From contig NC_087192.1 of NCBI RefSeq assembly GCF_035594125.1, forward strand, positions 12,742,501 through 12,806,500: DNA of 64,000 nt, read 5' to 3'. The DNA is from Scylla paramamosain. Its lineage: Eukaryota > Arthropoda > Malacostraca > Decapoda > Portunidae. This document shows, in pieces, positions 22,555 through 37,700 of this stretch. Within the stretch, counting starts at the first letter, position 1. Each line of letters opens with the position of its first letter. The notes below the pieces were generated by a model. That model saw only the letters and a program-made list of their open reading frames with translations. It had not been told where the DNA came from and did no database searches. A program made the translations under genes and the position numbers.

Positions 22555-24970
22555 TAAAATACTAAAACTCATGCAAAACACCAATTATGGAAAACAGAAC
22601 ATCTTTGCCCCCCCCAAAAAACATGTATATTGAGTGTTTTTTTTTTCAGATTCTTAGGTAATAAAATGCGAAAATGGATGCAAAACACCGTCTATGGGGT
22701 AACAGAACGACATTACCAGAAAAAAAAAATTTCATAATATACGTTTTTGGTAATGTTGTGTTTCTCGATATTGACTGCTGTTCATGTATTTTAGGATTTT
22801 GGTAAAAAAAAAAAGAAGCTAAAAAAAAAAAACATTAATAATACACTTTTCTCTTAATATCTTTTCGTTTCCCAAAGTTGGGTAAGGTTTTGTTCTCCCA
22901 TATAGAGTGTTTTCCATACTTTCTAGCGCTTTGATTACTAATATACTGAAAAACACCCAAATGACAAGTTTGTGGTAATGTTGTTCCGTTATCCCAAACA
23001 GGGTGGTTTGCCTGCATTTTTTTGGTTTTGCCATATAACAAGATGAAAAACATTTAAAACACACGTTTTTAGTAATGTCATTCTGTTTCTTCATATATGC
23101 TTTATATGCGTTTTGCCGATTTGGTATCTAATATGGGGATAAACACTCATAATACACATTTTTAATAATGTTGTTCCGTTTCTCAATGCAGACTGGTATT
23201 CACAAATTTTAGCTTTTTGATACATAAGAAGCTGAAAAAAGCTCATAATAAACGTTTTCATTAATATCCTTTAATTTCCAAATATCATGTGATTTGCATG
23301 GATTTTTGCATCTTGGTACCTAACAAGCTCAAGGTATTAAAGATATTAAAATGCGAAAATGGATGTAAAACACCGTCTATCGGATAACGGAACGACATTA
23401 CCAGAAACTTGTCATTTGGGTGTTTTTTTTTTTTTAGCTTCTTACGTACCAAAATGCTAAAACGCGTCCACTGTATATTGAGATACATAATATTGCCAAA
23501 AACGTGGATTTTAAGTGTTTTGAGCTTCTTAGGGACCAAAACACCAAAATGGTAAAGGTACATTTTTTTTTCTTTTTACTTGTTAGGTACCAAAATCCCA
23601 AAGTGAATGCAAGACACCTTCTATGGGAAAAGAATACAACATTATTATAAACGTCTTTTTTTTTTTTTTTTCGGGGGTTGCCTTCAAAGGTATTAAATCG
23701 CCAAACTGCATGCAAAGTACCCTATATCGGAAGAAAACAACTTTATTAAAAACGTCAATTTTGAATGTTTTGTTTTTAGTTCCTTACGTAACAAAACGCT
23801 AAAACGCATGGAAAATAACCTTTATTGAGAAAAAGAACATTACCAAAAACATGCATTTTTAGAGTTTCTAAGCTCCTTACGTAACAAAACACCAATAAGC
23901 ATGCAAAACACCCTCAATCGGGTAACGGAATGACTTTAACAGAAACGTGTCATTTGGGAGTTTTGAGCATATTAGATTAAATCCTTGGAGAACACTCCAT
24001 TTGGGAAAAGAAAAGAACATTATTAAAAATGTGTCTTTTGAAACTTTTTTGAGTTTCTTACGTACCAAACGTGCTAAAACGCATGGATAACACCATTTAT
24101 GAAGAAACAGAACAGCATTACCAAAAACGAGTGTATTGAAAGTTTTGAGCTTGTTAGGTACAAGAACACCAAAATAAATGCAATTCATACTGAGAAACGA
24201 AACGATATTACATAAATATGTATTATAAGTGTTTTTGAACTTCATAGGTAAGAAAATGATAAAACACGTGAATAGCACAATATATGGAAAAACAGAACAA
24301 TATCACCAATAACGTGTATTATGAATATTTTTGAGTTTGTAAGGTACCAAAACGGTAAAGTTCATGCAAAGCACCCTATAAGAAGAAATAAAACAACATT
24401 ACCAAAAATGTGTATTAACAATAATTTTGAGCTTGTTAGGTATCAAAATGCTAAAGTGCATGAAGAGCATCCTGTATGGGAAAAGCAAACATTACAAAAA
24501 ATTTGTGTTTTGAGTATCTCTCAGCTTCTTACTTACCAAAACACTGAAACGCATACAAAACACTCTTCATGGAGAAACAGAAAAAAAACATTAGCAAAAA
24601 AAGTGTACTTTGAGATTTTTTAGAGCATGTTAGGTAACAAAACACCAAAATGCATGAAAATCACCGGACATTGGGAAACAAAACGATATTAACAGAAACT
24701 TCTATTATGAGTGTTTTTCAGCTTTTTATGTACCAACACGCTTAAACACGTGAATAGCACTGTATATAGAGAAATAGAACATTACCAAAACTTTTATTAT
24801 GAGTGTTTTTCCTCATATTAGGTACCAAGATGCAAAAATGCATACAAAGCACCCTATATGAAGAAACAAAGCAACATTACCAAAAATGTGTATTGAGTAT
24901 TTTTGAGGTTGTTAGGTACCAAAACGCTAAAGGGCACTATTATAAAAGTGTCTTTTAAGTGTCTTTTGAG

Positions 24971-25055
24971 GTATTTTGCACGCATTTTAACTTTTTGGTA
25001 CGTAAGAGGCTTTTTGAGCCTCTTACGTACCAGAGTTAAAACGCGTGCAAAATAC
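24971..25055. repeat. Short-loop palindrome inside the satellite
   Basis: Arms of about 40 bases (24971-25011 and 25017-25055) separated by about five bases. The left arm begins GTATTTTGCACGCATTTTAA and the right arm ends AACGCGTGCAAAATAC. A few mismatches near the arm middle. It joins a reversed half-monomer head to head with its neighbour. Confidence 0.9.
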
Positions 25056-28000
25056 CCTGTATGAGGAAAAAGAATTACATTACTAAAAACGGAAGTTTTG
25101 AAAGTTATGAGCTTGTTAGGTAACACAACGCCAAAATGCATGCAAATTAACTGATATTGGGAAGTGTTTTATGATTATTTTACAGCTTATGTAGCAAAAC
25201 GCTAGAACGCTAGAATCTTTATTCAGCTTCTTATGTGCCAAAAGGCTAAAACTTGTGAATATCAGTCTATATGGGGAAACCGAATAACAATATAAAAAAC
25301 GTTTATTATGAGTTTTCTACCATATTGCGTACCAAAACAACGAAATACATGCAAAGAACTCTATGAAAAAAAAAGATTACCAAATACGTGTATCATGAAT
25401 GTTTTTTATCTTGTTAGGTACCACAAATTCCAAAGTGCATGCAAAGCACCCGATATGGGAAAAGGAGAACATTGCCAAAAACGTGTCTTATCAGTGTTTT
25501 TTTTTTTTTCCTTTTTAGCTTCTTACGTACCAAAACGCTAAAACGCATGGAAAACACCCTTTATGGAGAATCAGAACAACATGACCAAAAACATGTGTTT
25601 CGAGTTTTTTCTTGCTTGGTATTTACCAAAACTCCAAAATGCTTGCAAAACACCCTATTTGGGGTAACGAAAGGACTTTACCAGAAACGTGTCATTTGGG
25701 TGTTTTTGAGCGTATTAGGCAACAAAACGCAGAATAGTATATAAAACACTATTTGGGAAAAAGAAAACATTAAAATAAACGTGACTTTTGAGTATTTTTC
25801 AGCTTCTTACGAGTACGTACCAAAACAATAAAACGCGGGCAAAATATCCTTTATGGGGAAACTTTACCCATAACATAAGTGTTTTCCAGCTTAATAGGTA
25901 CCAAAACGCAAAAATGCATGCAAATGTCCCGATATGGGGAAACGAAACGATATTAACAGAATTTTGTTTTATGAGTATTTTCCACCTTCTTAGGTAACAA
26001 ATCGATAAAACATATGAATAGTAATCTATAGGGAGAAACAGAAAAACACTACGAAAAACGTGTTATTTTCTTAGGTAGGAAAACGCAACTGTTCATGCAA
26101 GGCATTTTATATGGGAAAAGAGAACAGCATTACTAAAAAAGTGTCTTTTCAGTGTTTTTATATACAAAGCACCTTATATGTAAAAAAATATATATATATA
26201 AATAAATAAATAAAAACATGTTTTTGAGTATTTTTTGTTTTGTTTTTATCTTACGTACTAAAGCGCTAAAACGCATTCAAAACATCCTTTATGAGGATTT
26301 TTTTTTTTTTTTTTTTACAAAAGCGTGTACTTTGAGATTTTTCAGGTTATTAAATAACAAAACGTTAATATGCATGCAAACCACTCTATTTGGGGTAACA
26401 ACGTATAATTGAGGTGTTTTTGAGCGTATTAACCATCAAACGCTAAAATGCATTAATGCAGCATTAGCAAAAAAAGTGTTTTAATTGTTTTGAGGTTCTT
26501 AGATAACAAAACGCCAAAATCCATGCAAAGGGCCCGATATGGGGAAACGAAACGATTCTAACAGAAATGTGTATTATGATACCAAAACCTAAAAACACTC
26601 TATATGGAGAAGCAGCATTACATAAAACGTGTATTATGAGAGTTTTTCCAGTTATTCCAAAACGCCAAAATGCAAACAATGCACCCTATAAAAAGAATTA
26701 CAACAACCTTACCAAAAGCGTATATTATAAGACGTGTTTTCGAATTTCTTAGGTACCAAAACGTCAAAGTGCATGCAAAGCATCCTATATGGGAAAAGAA
26801 ATAAAACATTACCTAAAACGTGTGTTTTTAATGCTTTCAGCTTCTTAGGTACAAAAACGTATGTAAAACATCCATCATGGAGAAACAGAACAGCCTTACC
26901 AAAAACGTATGTTTCGAGTGTTTCCCAGCTTGTTAGGATCAAAACGCTAAAATGCTTGCAAAGCACGCTAATTTGGACAACGAGACGATATTACCAAAAG
27001 CGTGTCATATGGGTGTTTTTGACCATATTAGGCACAAAAACGCTAAAAAAAAAACATAGAAAACACTATACATGTGAAAACAAAACATTATCAAAATGTG
27101 TCTTGATTTTTTTTTTTTTTTGAGCTTCTAATGCACCAAAACCCTAAAACGTTTGCAAAATACCCTTTATAGAGAAACAGAATAGCATAACAAATAACGG
27201 GTATTTTGAGTATGCATGCAAAAATGCATGCAAATCACATGATATTTAGAAATTAAACGATATTAACGAAAACAAGTATTATGAGCTTTTTTTCAGCTTC
27301 TTATGTGCCAAAAGGCTAAAACTTGTGAATACCAGTCTGCATTGAGAAACAGAACAACATTGCCAAAAATGTGTATTATGAGTGTTTATCCCTATGTTAC
27401 ATACCAAATCGGCAAAATACATATAATGCATATATGAAGAAACAGGACGAGATTATTAAAAACGTGTGTTTTAAGTGTCTTTCATCTTGTTATATAGCAA
27501 AACCAAAAAATGCATGCAAACCACCCTGTTTGGGATAACGGAACATCACCACAAACGTGTCATTTGGATGTTTTTCAGTATATTTTTAATCTAAACGCTA
27601 GAAAGTATGGAAAACACTCTATATGGAAAAAGAAAACACTACCCAACTTCGGGAAACAAAAAGATATTAACAGAAAAGTGTATTATTATTGTTGTTGTTT
27701 TTTTTAAGCTTCTTTTTTTACCAAAATCCTAAAATACATGAACAGCAGTCAATATCGAGAAACACAACATTACCAAAAACGTTTATTATGAGATTTTTTT
27801 TTCCCGATGTTAAATATTAAAACTCCAAAATACATACAAATATGTATGAAAATATGAAGAAACAGAAGAATATTACCAAAAAACAAAAAAAATATTACCA
27901 AAAAACATATATTCTTTATAAGGTTGTCAGGTACCAAAACGCCAAACTGCATGCAAAAGAATCTGTATTGAAAAAGAAAAGAACTTTACTGAAAACTCTT

Positions 28001-30752
28001 ATGAATGTTTTTTTTTACTCATTTTCTTACGTACGAAAACTCTAAAACGCATGCAAAACGTCTTTATTGACAAATAACGTGTGTTTTGAGTGTTTTTTCA
28101 GCTTATTAGGTACCAAAACGACAAAATACATGCAAAACACCCTACTTTGTGTAATGAAACGACATTACCTGAAACGCCCCATTTGAGTTTTTCTTTAATT
28201 TTTTTTTTGCATATTAGACACCAAAAGGGTAAAAAGAATATAAAACTTATATTACCGAAAAAGAAAAGAAACCAACATTATCAAAAACGTGTCTTTTGAG
28301 TGTTTAGAGCTTATTACGTACCAAATCGCTAAAACGCTCAAAAACTCAATGGGAAAACAGAAAATCATTACCAAAAACTGGCATTTTGAGTGTTTTTGAA
28401 CTTGTTAGGTACTAAAACGCCAAAATGCATGCAAATTAAATGATATTGGGAAATGAAAAGATATTATTATTTTTGTGCTTGTTACTTAACAAAACACTAA
28501 AGTGCATGCAAAGAACCGTATTTGGGACAATCAAACAACATTATAAAAAACTTCTTTTGTGTGTTTTCTGCTTCTTATGTACCAAAACGTTACAACGCGT
28601 GGAAAACACCACTTATGGGAAAACAGAACAACATTAACAAAATCATAAAGTTAAGAAGCAAAACCCGAAAATGCATGCAAATCACCTTATTTGGGGTAAG
28701 GAAATAACATTACCAGAAACGTGTTTTTTATTATTATTAGATAAGGCATCAAATGCTAAAATAAAAAAAAAATCGTGGAAAACACTCTATATGGAAAAAT
28801 AAAAAATGCTTGATTAAAAACGTGTCATTTGAGTGCTTCTTACGCACCAAACTGCTAAAACGCATCCAAAACACAGTTTATGGAGAAACAAAAACATCAG
28901 CAAAAAATATTTCTTTTGAGTGTTTTTGAGCTTGTTAGGTACCAAAACACCAAAATGCATGCAAATTACCAGATATTGGGAAAAGAAACGATTTTAACAG
29001 AAATATTATGTCTTTTCAACTTCTTATGCAATAAAATGCTAAAATACATGAATAACACTATATGGAGAAACGGAGTAACATTATGAAAAACTTGTATTAT
29101 GAGGGTTTTTCCACATATTAGATACTAAAACTCGAAAATGCATTCAAAGAACCATATATAAAGAAGCAGAACAACATTACCTATGTTGTAATGTGCTATG
29201 TAATGTACGTGTACTATGAGTTTTTTTCCTCATGTTAGGTACGAAAACGCCAAAATACATACATGAAGAAACTCTACATGAAGAAAAAAATGAACAACAT
29301 TAACCAAAAACGTGTATTAAAAGTTTTTTGAGCTTGTTAGGTACAAAAGCGCCAAAGTGCATGCAAAACATCCTTTATGGGAAAAGAAAAGAACATTACT
29401 AAAACTTGTCTATTGAGTGTTTTACGACTTCTTGCGTACCAAATCTCTATAACGCATGCAAAGCTCTTTTTTTTTTTTTTATGGAGAAATAGAACATTAC
29501 CAAAAATGTGTATTTTGAGTGTTATCCAGCTTTTTAGGTACTAAAACGCCAAAATGCACGCAAAGCACTCTATTTGGGGTAACGAAATGACATTACAGGA
29601 AACCTGAGTATTTTCTAGCTTATTTTTACCAAAACGCTAAAATGCATGCAAATCACCCTATTTGGGGAAAACAACATTGTAAAAAACGTGTCGTTTGAGT
29701 GTTTTTCTTCTTACGTATCAAAACGCTAAAATGCGTGCAAAACATCCTTTATGGAGAAACAGAACAAGATCACCAAACCTGTGTTATAAGTGTTTTACAG
29801 CTAGTTAGCAAAACTCCAAAATGCATGCAAAGCAACTTATTTGGGTTAAGGAAACGACACCACCAAAAACATGTTAAATGCGTGTTTTTGAGCATATTAG
29901 GCAACAAACGATAAAGAGCATGGAAAACAATCTATATTTGAAAGCAAAACATTATGAAAAACGTGTCTTTTGAGTGCTTTTTTTTTTTTTTTTTTTAGTT
30001 TCTTACGTACCAAAACGCTAAATCGCGTCCAAAACACCTTTTATTAGGGAAAAAACAGCAAAAATGTGTTTTTTTTTCTTTTTTTTTTTTTAGCTTGTTA
30101 GTTAACAAAACGCCAAAAATGCAAGCAAAGGAACCGATATGGGGAAACGAAACGATATTAACAGAAACGTGTATTAGGAATTTTTTTTTTTCGGATTTTT
30201 AGGTGAGAAAAAGGCTAAGACAAGTTTATGGCATTCTATATGGATAAGCAAAACAACATAAAAGAAAAAAAAAAACGTGTATATTGAATGTATTTAAAGG
30301 CCAAATTCCATGCACGACACATTTAATGGTAAAAGAAAACAACGTTACCAAAAACGTGTCTTTTCAGTTTTTTTTTTTCTTTTTTTTTTTTAGCTTGTTT
30401 GGTACCAAATCACCGGTGTATGCAAAAATTCCCTTTATAGGAGAAGAAAACACAATACTAAAAAAAAAAATAGCTTTTTTTTTTTTTTTTCAGCATATTA
30501 CATATTAAAACGTTAAAACGCATGCAAAACGCCCTTCATGGAGAAATAGAACAGCATTGCCAAAAACGTGTGTTTTGAATTTTTTTTAAAGATTGTTAGG
30601 TACTAAAACGCAAAAAATGCATGCAAAGCACTTTATTTAACGGTAATGAAACGATATAACAAGGAACGTGTCATCTGGGTGTTTTGAACATATTATGCAC
30701 CAAAAAACTAAAAAGCACGGAAAGCACGCGAAAACAAAACATCATTATAAAA

Positions 30753-30919
<167 letters not shown>

Positions 30920-30960
30920 TTTGAATGTTTTCAGCTTCATATGTACCAAAACGTTAATGC

Positions 30961-33693
30961 ACGTTTCGTTTCCTTTCCACATATAGTATGGTTTGGATGC
31001 ACTGAAAATACATGTTTTTGGAAATGGTGTTCGGTTTTTCCACATAGCAGGTATTCACACGTTTTAGCGTTTTGGTACCAAAGAAACTCAAAGCATACAT
31101 AATATACGTTTCTCATAAATTCCTTTCTTTTCTCCATATGGGGTGATTTTCAAACATTTTAGCGTTTTGGTACATAATGTGAAAAAAAAAAAACACCCAA
31201 AAAGCACATTTTTGGTAATTTTATTATCTTTTATCCTTTTTAGCGTTTTGGAATCTAAAATGCTCTGAAACTCTCATAATACATGGTTCTTGTAATGTTT
31301 TTTTTTTTTTCGTTTCCTAATAGTGCTTTCCATGCATTTTAATTTTTTTCTACGTAACAGGCTCAAAAACATTCAAAATACAATTTTTTTTTCTGTTTCT
31401 CTGTCAAGCGTGTTTTGCATGTGTTTTAGGGTCTTAGTAGGTAAGTAGCTCAAAAACACTCAAAAGTTACATGGTTTCATTTCCTATATAGTGAGCTTTC
31501 GATGCTTTTTCGCGTTTTCGTGCCAAGCAAGGCTATAAACATTCAAAAGACATGTTTCGTTGCCCAGTACATGGTGATTCACATACATTTTAGCGTTTTA
31601 GTACATAACATTGTGAAAAAAAAAAAAAAATCAAAATACACTTTTTTGGTAATTTTGATCTTTTTATTCATATAGAGTGCTATTTGTATTTAGGTACCTA
31701 AGAAGCTCTAAAACACTCAAATTACTCGTTTCTCGTAATATCTTTTCGGTTCATTATATAGGATACTTTGCATCCATTTTGACGTTTTTCTATGTAACAA
31801 GCTCAAAAACTCTAAGCACACGTTTTTTGATAAAGTTTTTCTGTTCCCCATAAAGGGTATTTTACATGTGTTTTAGCGTTTTGGTACATAACTAGCTCAA
31901 AAACACTCAAAATACACGTTTTTGGTTAAGTCGTTTTGTTTTTCCATATTTGGTGCTTTGCATTCTTTTAGTCTTTTGGTGCTCAACACGTTCATAAACA
32001 CTGAAAAGATACGTTCCTTTAACAATGTTAAAAACGCTTAAAAACATGTTTTTGATAATGTTGTTCTGTTTCTCCATGAAGAGTGCTATTCACAAGCATT
32101 AGCGTTTTGGTACCTAAGAAACAAAAAACAAAAAAAAAAAAAACAATGCACATTTCTCAAAATATACTTTCTTTTTTCCATATATGGTGCTTTGCAATCA
32201 TTTTGGCGTTTTTTTTTTAGATAACAAGCTAAAAAGACTCAAATTTCACGTTATTGTGTTTCTCCACAAATTTTGTATGTGTTTTAACGTTTTGGTACGT
32301 AAGAAGCTCAAAAACACTCAAAAGACACTTTCATGGTGATGTTTTTATTCCCATATAGGGTTATTCCCCTGCTATCTGGCGGTTTGGTGCCTACCACTCT
32401 CAAAAACATTCAAAACACATCTTTTCTCGTAATGTCCTTTCGTTTCCGCACATAGGAGCCTTTGGTCCTGTAATGTCCTATAATGGTCTCGTAATGTCCT
32501 TTTGTTTCTCCATATAGAGTGATTTCCATGCATTCTGGCGTTTTTGTAAGGAAAAGAAAAAGAAATGTTCTTTTTTTTTTTGTAATGTTATTCTTTTCTC
32601 TATAAAGGGTGTTTTACATGCGTTTTAAGGATTTTGAAAATATTCAAAAGACACGTTTTTGGTGATGTTTTGTATTCCCATATCCGGTGTTTTGAATGCT
32701 ATTTAGCGTTTTGTTGCTTAACACGCTGAAAATCACGCAAAAGACGTTTCTGAAATTATAGTTTCATTTCCCTATATAGGGAATTTTGCATCCATTTTGG
32801 CGTTTTGGTACCTAACACTGTAAAGAATATTTTAATTACACGTTTTTGGTAATGTCATTTTTCTTCATAGAACGCTATTTATGCGTATTAGCGTTTTGGT
32901 ACCTAAGAAGCTCTAAAACACTTATAATACACGTTTTTCGTAATGTCCTTTGGTTTCGCCATATAGGGTGCTATGCATGCATTTTTAGTGTTTCGTTACA
33001 TAACATGGTGAAAAACACTCAAAAACCACGTTTTTGGTAATGTTATTATGTTTCTCCATTAAGAGTGCCATTCAGTTGATTTAATGTTTTGTACTTTAAG
33101 AAACTCAGACACTCATAATACACGTTTCTCGTAATTTCCTTTCGCAATTTCTTAATTTCGTAATTTCCTTTCCTTTTCGTTTCCCCTTTGCATGTTTTTT
33201 GGTGTTTTTGTTTGTAACAAGCTCAAAACACTAAAAACACACGTTTTTGGTGATGTTATTCTGTTCCTCCATAAAAGGTGTTTTGGATGTGTTTTAGCAT
33301 TTTGGAACGTAAGAAGCAAACGCTTAAAAGACACGTTTTTGGTGATGTTATGTTGTATTCTCATATAGGATACTTTCCATGCTAATTAGGATGTGTTGAA
33401 AAAATACAAAAGACATTTTTCTTGTCATGTCGTTTCATTTACCCGTGTAGAGGAATTTGCAAGCACTTTGGCATTTTATAACCTAACAATGTGAAAAAAC
33501 ACTCAAATTACACGTTTTTTTTCGTAATTATGTACTTTTCTCCAAACAGTGTGCTACTCATGCGTTTTAGCGTTTTCGAGCCAAAGAAGCGCAAAATTGC
33601 TCATAATACACGTTTCTCGTAATATCTTCTCGTTTCCCCATATAGGATGCTTTTGCATGCATTTTGTCGTTTCGGTACCTGAGATGGTTAAAA

Positions 33694-33754
<61 letters not shown>

Positions 33755-34014
33755 CTTTTTCTCCATTAAGAGTGCTGTTCACACTTTGTAGCGTTTTGGT
33801 ACCTAAGAAACTCAAAAACACTCATAACACGTGTTTTTGTAATGTCGTTTTGCTTCATCATATAGGGTGCTTTGGATGCATTTTGGTCTTTTTGTACGTA
33901 AGAAGCTGAAAAACAATAGAAATAGCTGTTTTTTTTTTTTTTTTTTTTTTTTATTTATGAAATACGTTACTTTATGATGGTTGTTTTGCACGCATTTTAG
34001 CGTTTTGGTACATA
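30961..34014 (+). repeat. Satellite array, family II, plus orientation
   Basis: Same monomer length and landmarks as family I, but with the marker TCTCGTAATGTCCTTTCG in place of TCTGTTAATATCGTTTCG, and with linkers CCTAACACGCTC and AACAATGTGAAAA. Monomers are diverged, and the higher-order order is loose. Confidence 0.85.
33692..33751 (+). repeat. (CA)n followed by poly-A
   Basis: About 16 CA units and then about 27 A, grown inside a satellite monomer after GGTTAAAAATA. Confidence 0.95.
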
Positions 34015-34523
34015 CAGAACATTACCAAAAACGTTTATTTTGAGTGTTTTCACAATTTTATGTACCAAAACGTCAAAATGCCTCCAGAGCACCATCTATG
34101 GGAAAATGAAACGACATTTCCAGAAACATGTCTTTTGAGTGTTGATGAACGTGGTAGGTATCAAAGTTATAAAAAAGCATGGAAAGCTACCTATATGAAA
34201 GAACAAGACATCCAAAAATGTATCTTTTGGGTATTTTCAGCTACTTACGTACCATAACGCTGAGATGTATGCAAAACACCCTTTATTACCATAAACAATT
34301 TTTTTTTTCTTTTTACATATAAAAAGAAACATAATTGCATGCAAAATACTTTGCAAGGGGAAACGAAAAGACATTAGAAGAAACTTTTATTATGAGTGAT
34401 TTTTTTTATTTCTAAGGTACCAAGACCTATTTGACACACTGAAGAGCAATCTATATGGAGAAAAGAAAAAGATTACAATAATGTGCTTTTTGAGTGTTTT
34501 TCACATTGTTAGGTAAGAAAACA
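34015..34523 (-). repeat. Inverted satellite block
   Basis: About five monomers in reverse orientation (ACCAAAAACGT, TACCAAAACGTCAAAATGC, TACGTACCATAACGC) between plus-oriented arrays. The right switch lies next to the start of the regular 1.1 kb higher-order repeat. Confidence 0.8.
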
Positions 34524-34760
34524 CTCTATAAAGAGTGTTATTTGTGGGTTTTAGCTTTTTCATACATAACGAACTTTAAAAAAAAAACTCATAATACACG
34601 TTTCTCGTAACATTTTCAAAACATAGGGTTCTTTGCATGTATTTAGGGCGTTTTTATAGGTAACATGATCAAAAACGCTCAAAATACATGTTTCTGGTAA
34701 TGTTATTCTGTTTCTCCATAAAGGGTGTTTTGCATGCGTTTTAGCGTTTTGGTATGTAAG

Positions 34761-37700
34761 AAGCTCAAAAACACGTAAAGGCAGGTTCTTGGTAAAAGCT
34801 GGTTTTATTCCCATATAATGTGACTGCCCTCCATTTTAGTGCTTTATTGCCTATCACGTTCAAAAACACTCAAAAGACACTTTTCTGGTAATGTCATTTT
34901 TTTCCCACATAAAGCTAGTTTCGCATGCAATTTTTGGTTTTGGTAACTAAGAATGTGAAAAGCACTCAAAATACATGCATTTGGTAAGGTTGTTCCGTAT
35001 TCTCAATTAAGAGTGTTATTTCTGAGTTTCAGCATTTTAGTATCTAAGAAACTTCTCCACATACACCGAGTTTTTGCGATTTTTGCCTTGTGGCTGTTGT
35101 TAACTATAAAACACTCATTATACACGTTTCTCGTAATGTCCTTTTGTATGCCAATATAGAGTGCTTTCCATCCATTTTCGCGTTTTTTGAAGGTAAGAAG
35201 CTCAAAAACACTTAAAATATACCTTTTTGGTAATGTTATTCTATTTCTCCATATTCGTTGGTTTGCATCAGTTTTAGCGTTTTTCTACGTAAAACACTGA
35301 AAAGACACTTTTTCAGTAATTTTGTGATGCATTCCCACATTGAGTGACTTCCATATTATTTATCGTTTTAGTGCCTAACATGATGAAAAAAAACCACAAA
35401 AGACAGGTTTCTGGTAAGGTCGTTTAATTTCCCCATATAGGTGGCATTGCATGCACTTTAGGGTTTGGTACATAACAGTCCGGAAAAAAAAGCTAAAATT
35501 AACTTTTCTTCATAATGTTCTTTTTTCACATAATTTCCTTGAATTTTGGCAGAATTTTGGCATCTCGGTACCTATGAAGATGAATAAAAAGAAAAAAAAT
35601 CCTATTTTTTTTTATTTACTAATTTTTTCTCTCTATAAAGAGTGTTATATGTGGGTTTTAACTTTTTGGTACTTAAAGAACTTAAAAACACTCATAATAC
35701 ACGTTTCTCGAAATGTCCTTTCGTTTCCCAAACATAAGATTCTTTGCATGTATTTAAGCGTTTTTATAAGTAACATGATCAAAAACACTCAAAATACATG
35801 TTTTTGGTAATGTTATTGTGTTTCTAAATAAAGGGTGTTTTGCATGCGTTTTAGCGTTTTGGTATATAAGGAGCTCAAAAACACTTAGAAAAAACACTTG
35901 GTAAAAGTTGGTTTTATTCCCATGTAATGTGATTGCCCTGCTTTTTAGTGCTTTATTGCCTATCATGCTAAAAAAAAAAAAAAAAAAAAAACACTTAAAA
36001 GACACTTTTGTGGTAAAGTAATTTTTTTCCCACATAAAGCTACTTTCACATGCAATTTGGGGTTTTGGTAACTAAGAATGTGAAAAACACTCAAAATACA
36101 CGCATTTGGTAAGGTTGTTCTGTTTGTCAATTAAGAGTGTTATTCAGGAGTTTCACAATTTTGGTATCTAAGAAACTTCTCCATATATACGAGTTTTTTG
36201 CGTTTTTTCCTTGTGCTTCTTGAGAATCTATAAAACAATCATTATACACGTTTCTCGTAATGTCCTTTTGTTAACCAATATAGAGAGCATTCCATCCATT
36301 TTCGCGTTTTTTGTAAAAAGCTCAAAAATACTAAAAATATACCTTTTTGGTAATCTTATTCAAATTTTTCATGTTGGTTGGTTTGCATCCCTTTTAGCAT
36401 TTTTCTACTTAAAACACGGAAAAGACACGTTATCAGTAATTTGTTTTAGATTCCCATATAGAATGACTTCCATATTATTTATTCCTTTGGTGACTAACAT
36501 GCTAAAAAACACTAGAAACACAGGTTTCTCATAAAGTCGTTTAATTTTCCCATATAGTTGGCTTTGCATGCACTTTAGGGTTTTGTGCATAACAGTCCGA
36601 AAAAAAAGCTAAAATTAACTATTTTGATAATGTTCTTTTTCATATAATTTCCCTGAATTTTGCCAGAATTTTGGGATCTCGGTACCTTTGAAGAAGAATA
36701 ACAAAAAAACAAAACAAAAAAATCCTATTATTTATTTACTTTTTTTTTCTCTCTATAAAGAGGTTTTAGCTTTTTGGTACTTATGGAACTTAAAAACACT
36801 CATAATACACGTTTCTCGTAATGTTTTTTCGTTTCCCAGACATAGGGTTCTTTGCATGTATTTAAGCGTTTTTAGAGGTAACATGATCAAAAACACTCAA
36901 AATACATGTTTTTGGTAATGTTAATCTGTTTCTCCATAAAGGGTGTTTTGCATGCGTTTTAGCGTTTTGGTATATAAGGAGCTCAAAAACACTTAAAGGC
37001 AAGTTCTTGGTAAAAGATGGTTTTATTCCTATGTAATGTGATTGCCCTCCTTTTTAGTACTTTATTGCCTAACACGCTCAAAAACACTCAAAAGACACTT
37101 TTCTGGTAATGTCATTTTTTTACCACATGAAGCTAGTTTTGCATGCAATTTGGGGTTTTGGTAACTAAGAATGTGAAAAACAGTCAAAATACACGCATAT
37201 CGTAAGGTTGTTCTGTATTCTCAATTAAGAGTGTATTCTTGAGTTTCAACATTTTGGTATCTAAGAAACTTATCCATATACACGAGTTTTTGCGTTTTTT
37301 GCCTTGTGGTTCTTGTGAAACTATAAAATACTCATTATACAAGTTTCTCGTAATGTCCTTTTGTATCTCAATATAGAATGCTTTCTATCCATTTTCGCGG
37401 TTTTTGTAGATAAGAAGCTCAAAAACACTCAAAATATACCTTTTTTGGTAATATTCTATTTCTTCATATTCGTTGGTTTGCATCCGTTTTAGCGTTTTTC
37501 TACGTAAAACACTGAAAAGACACTTTTTCAGTAATTTTGTGATGGATTCCCATATTGAGTGACTTCCATATTATATATCGTTTTGGTGCCTAACATGGTG
37601 AAAAACATTCAAAAGACAGGTTTCTGGAAAAGTCGTTTAATTTCCCCATATAGGTGGCTTTGCATGCACTTTAGGGTTTGGTACATAACAGTCCGAAAAA

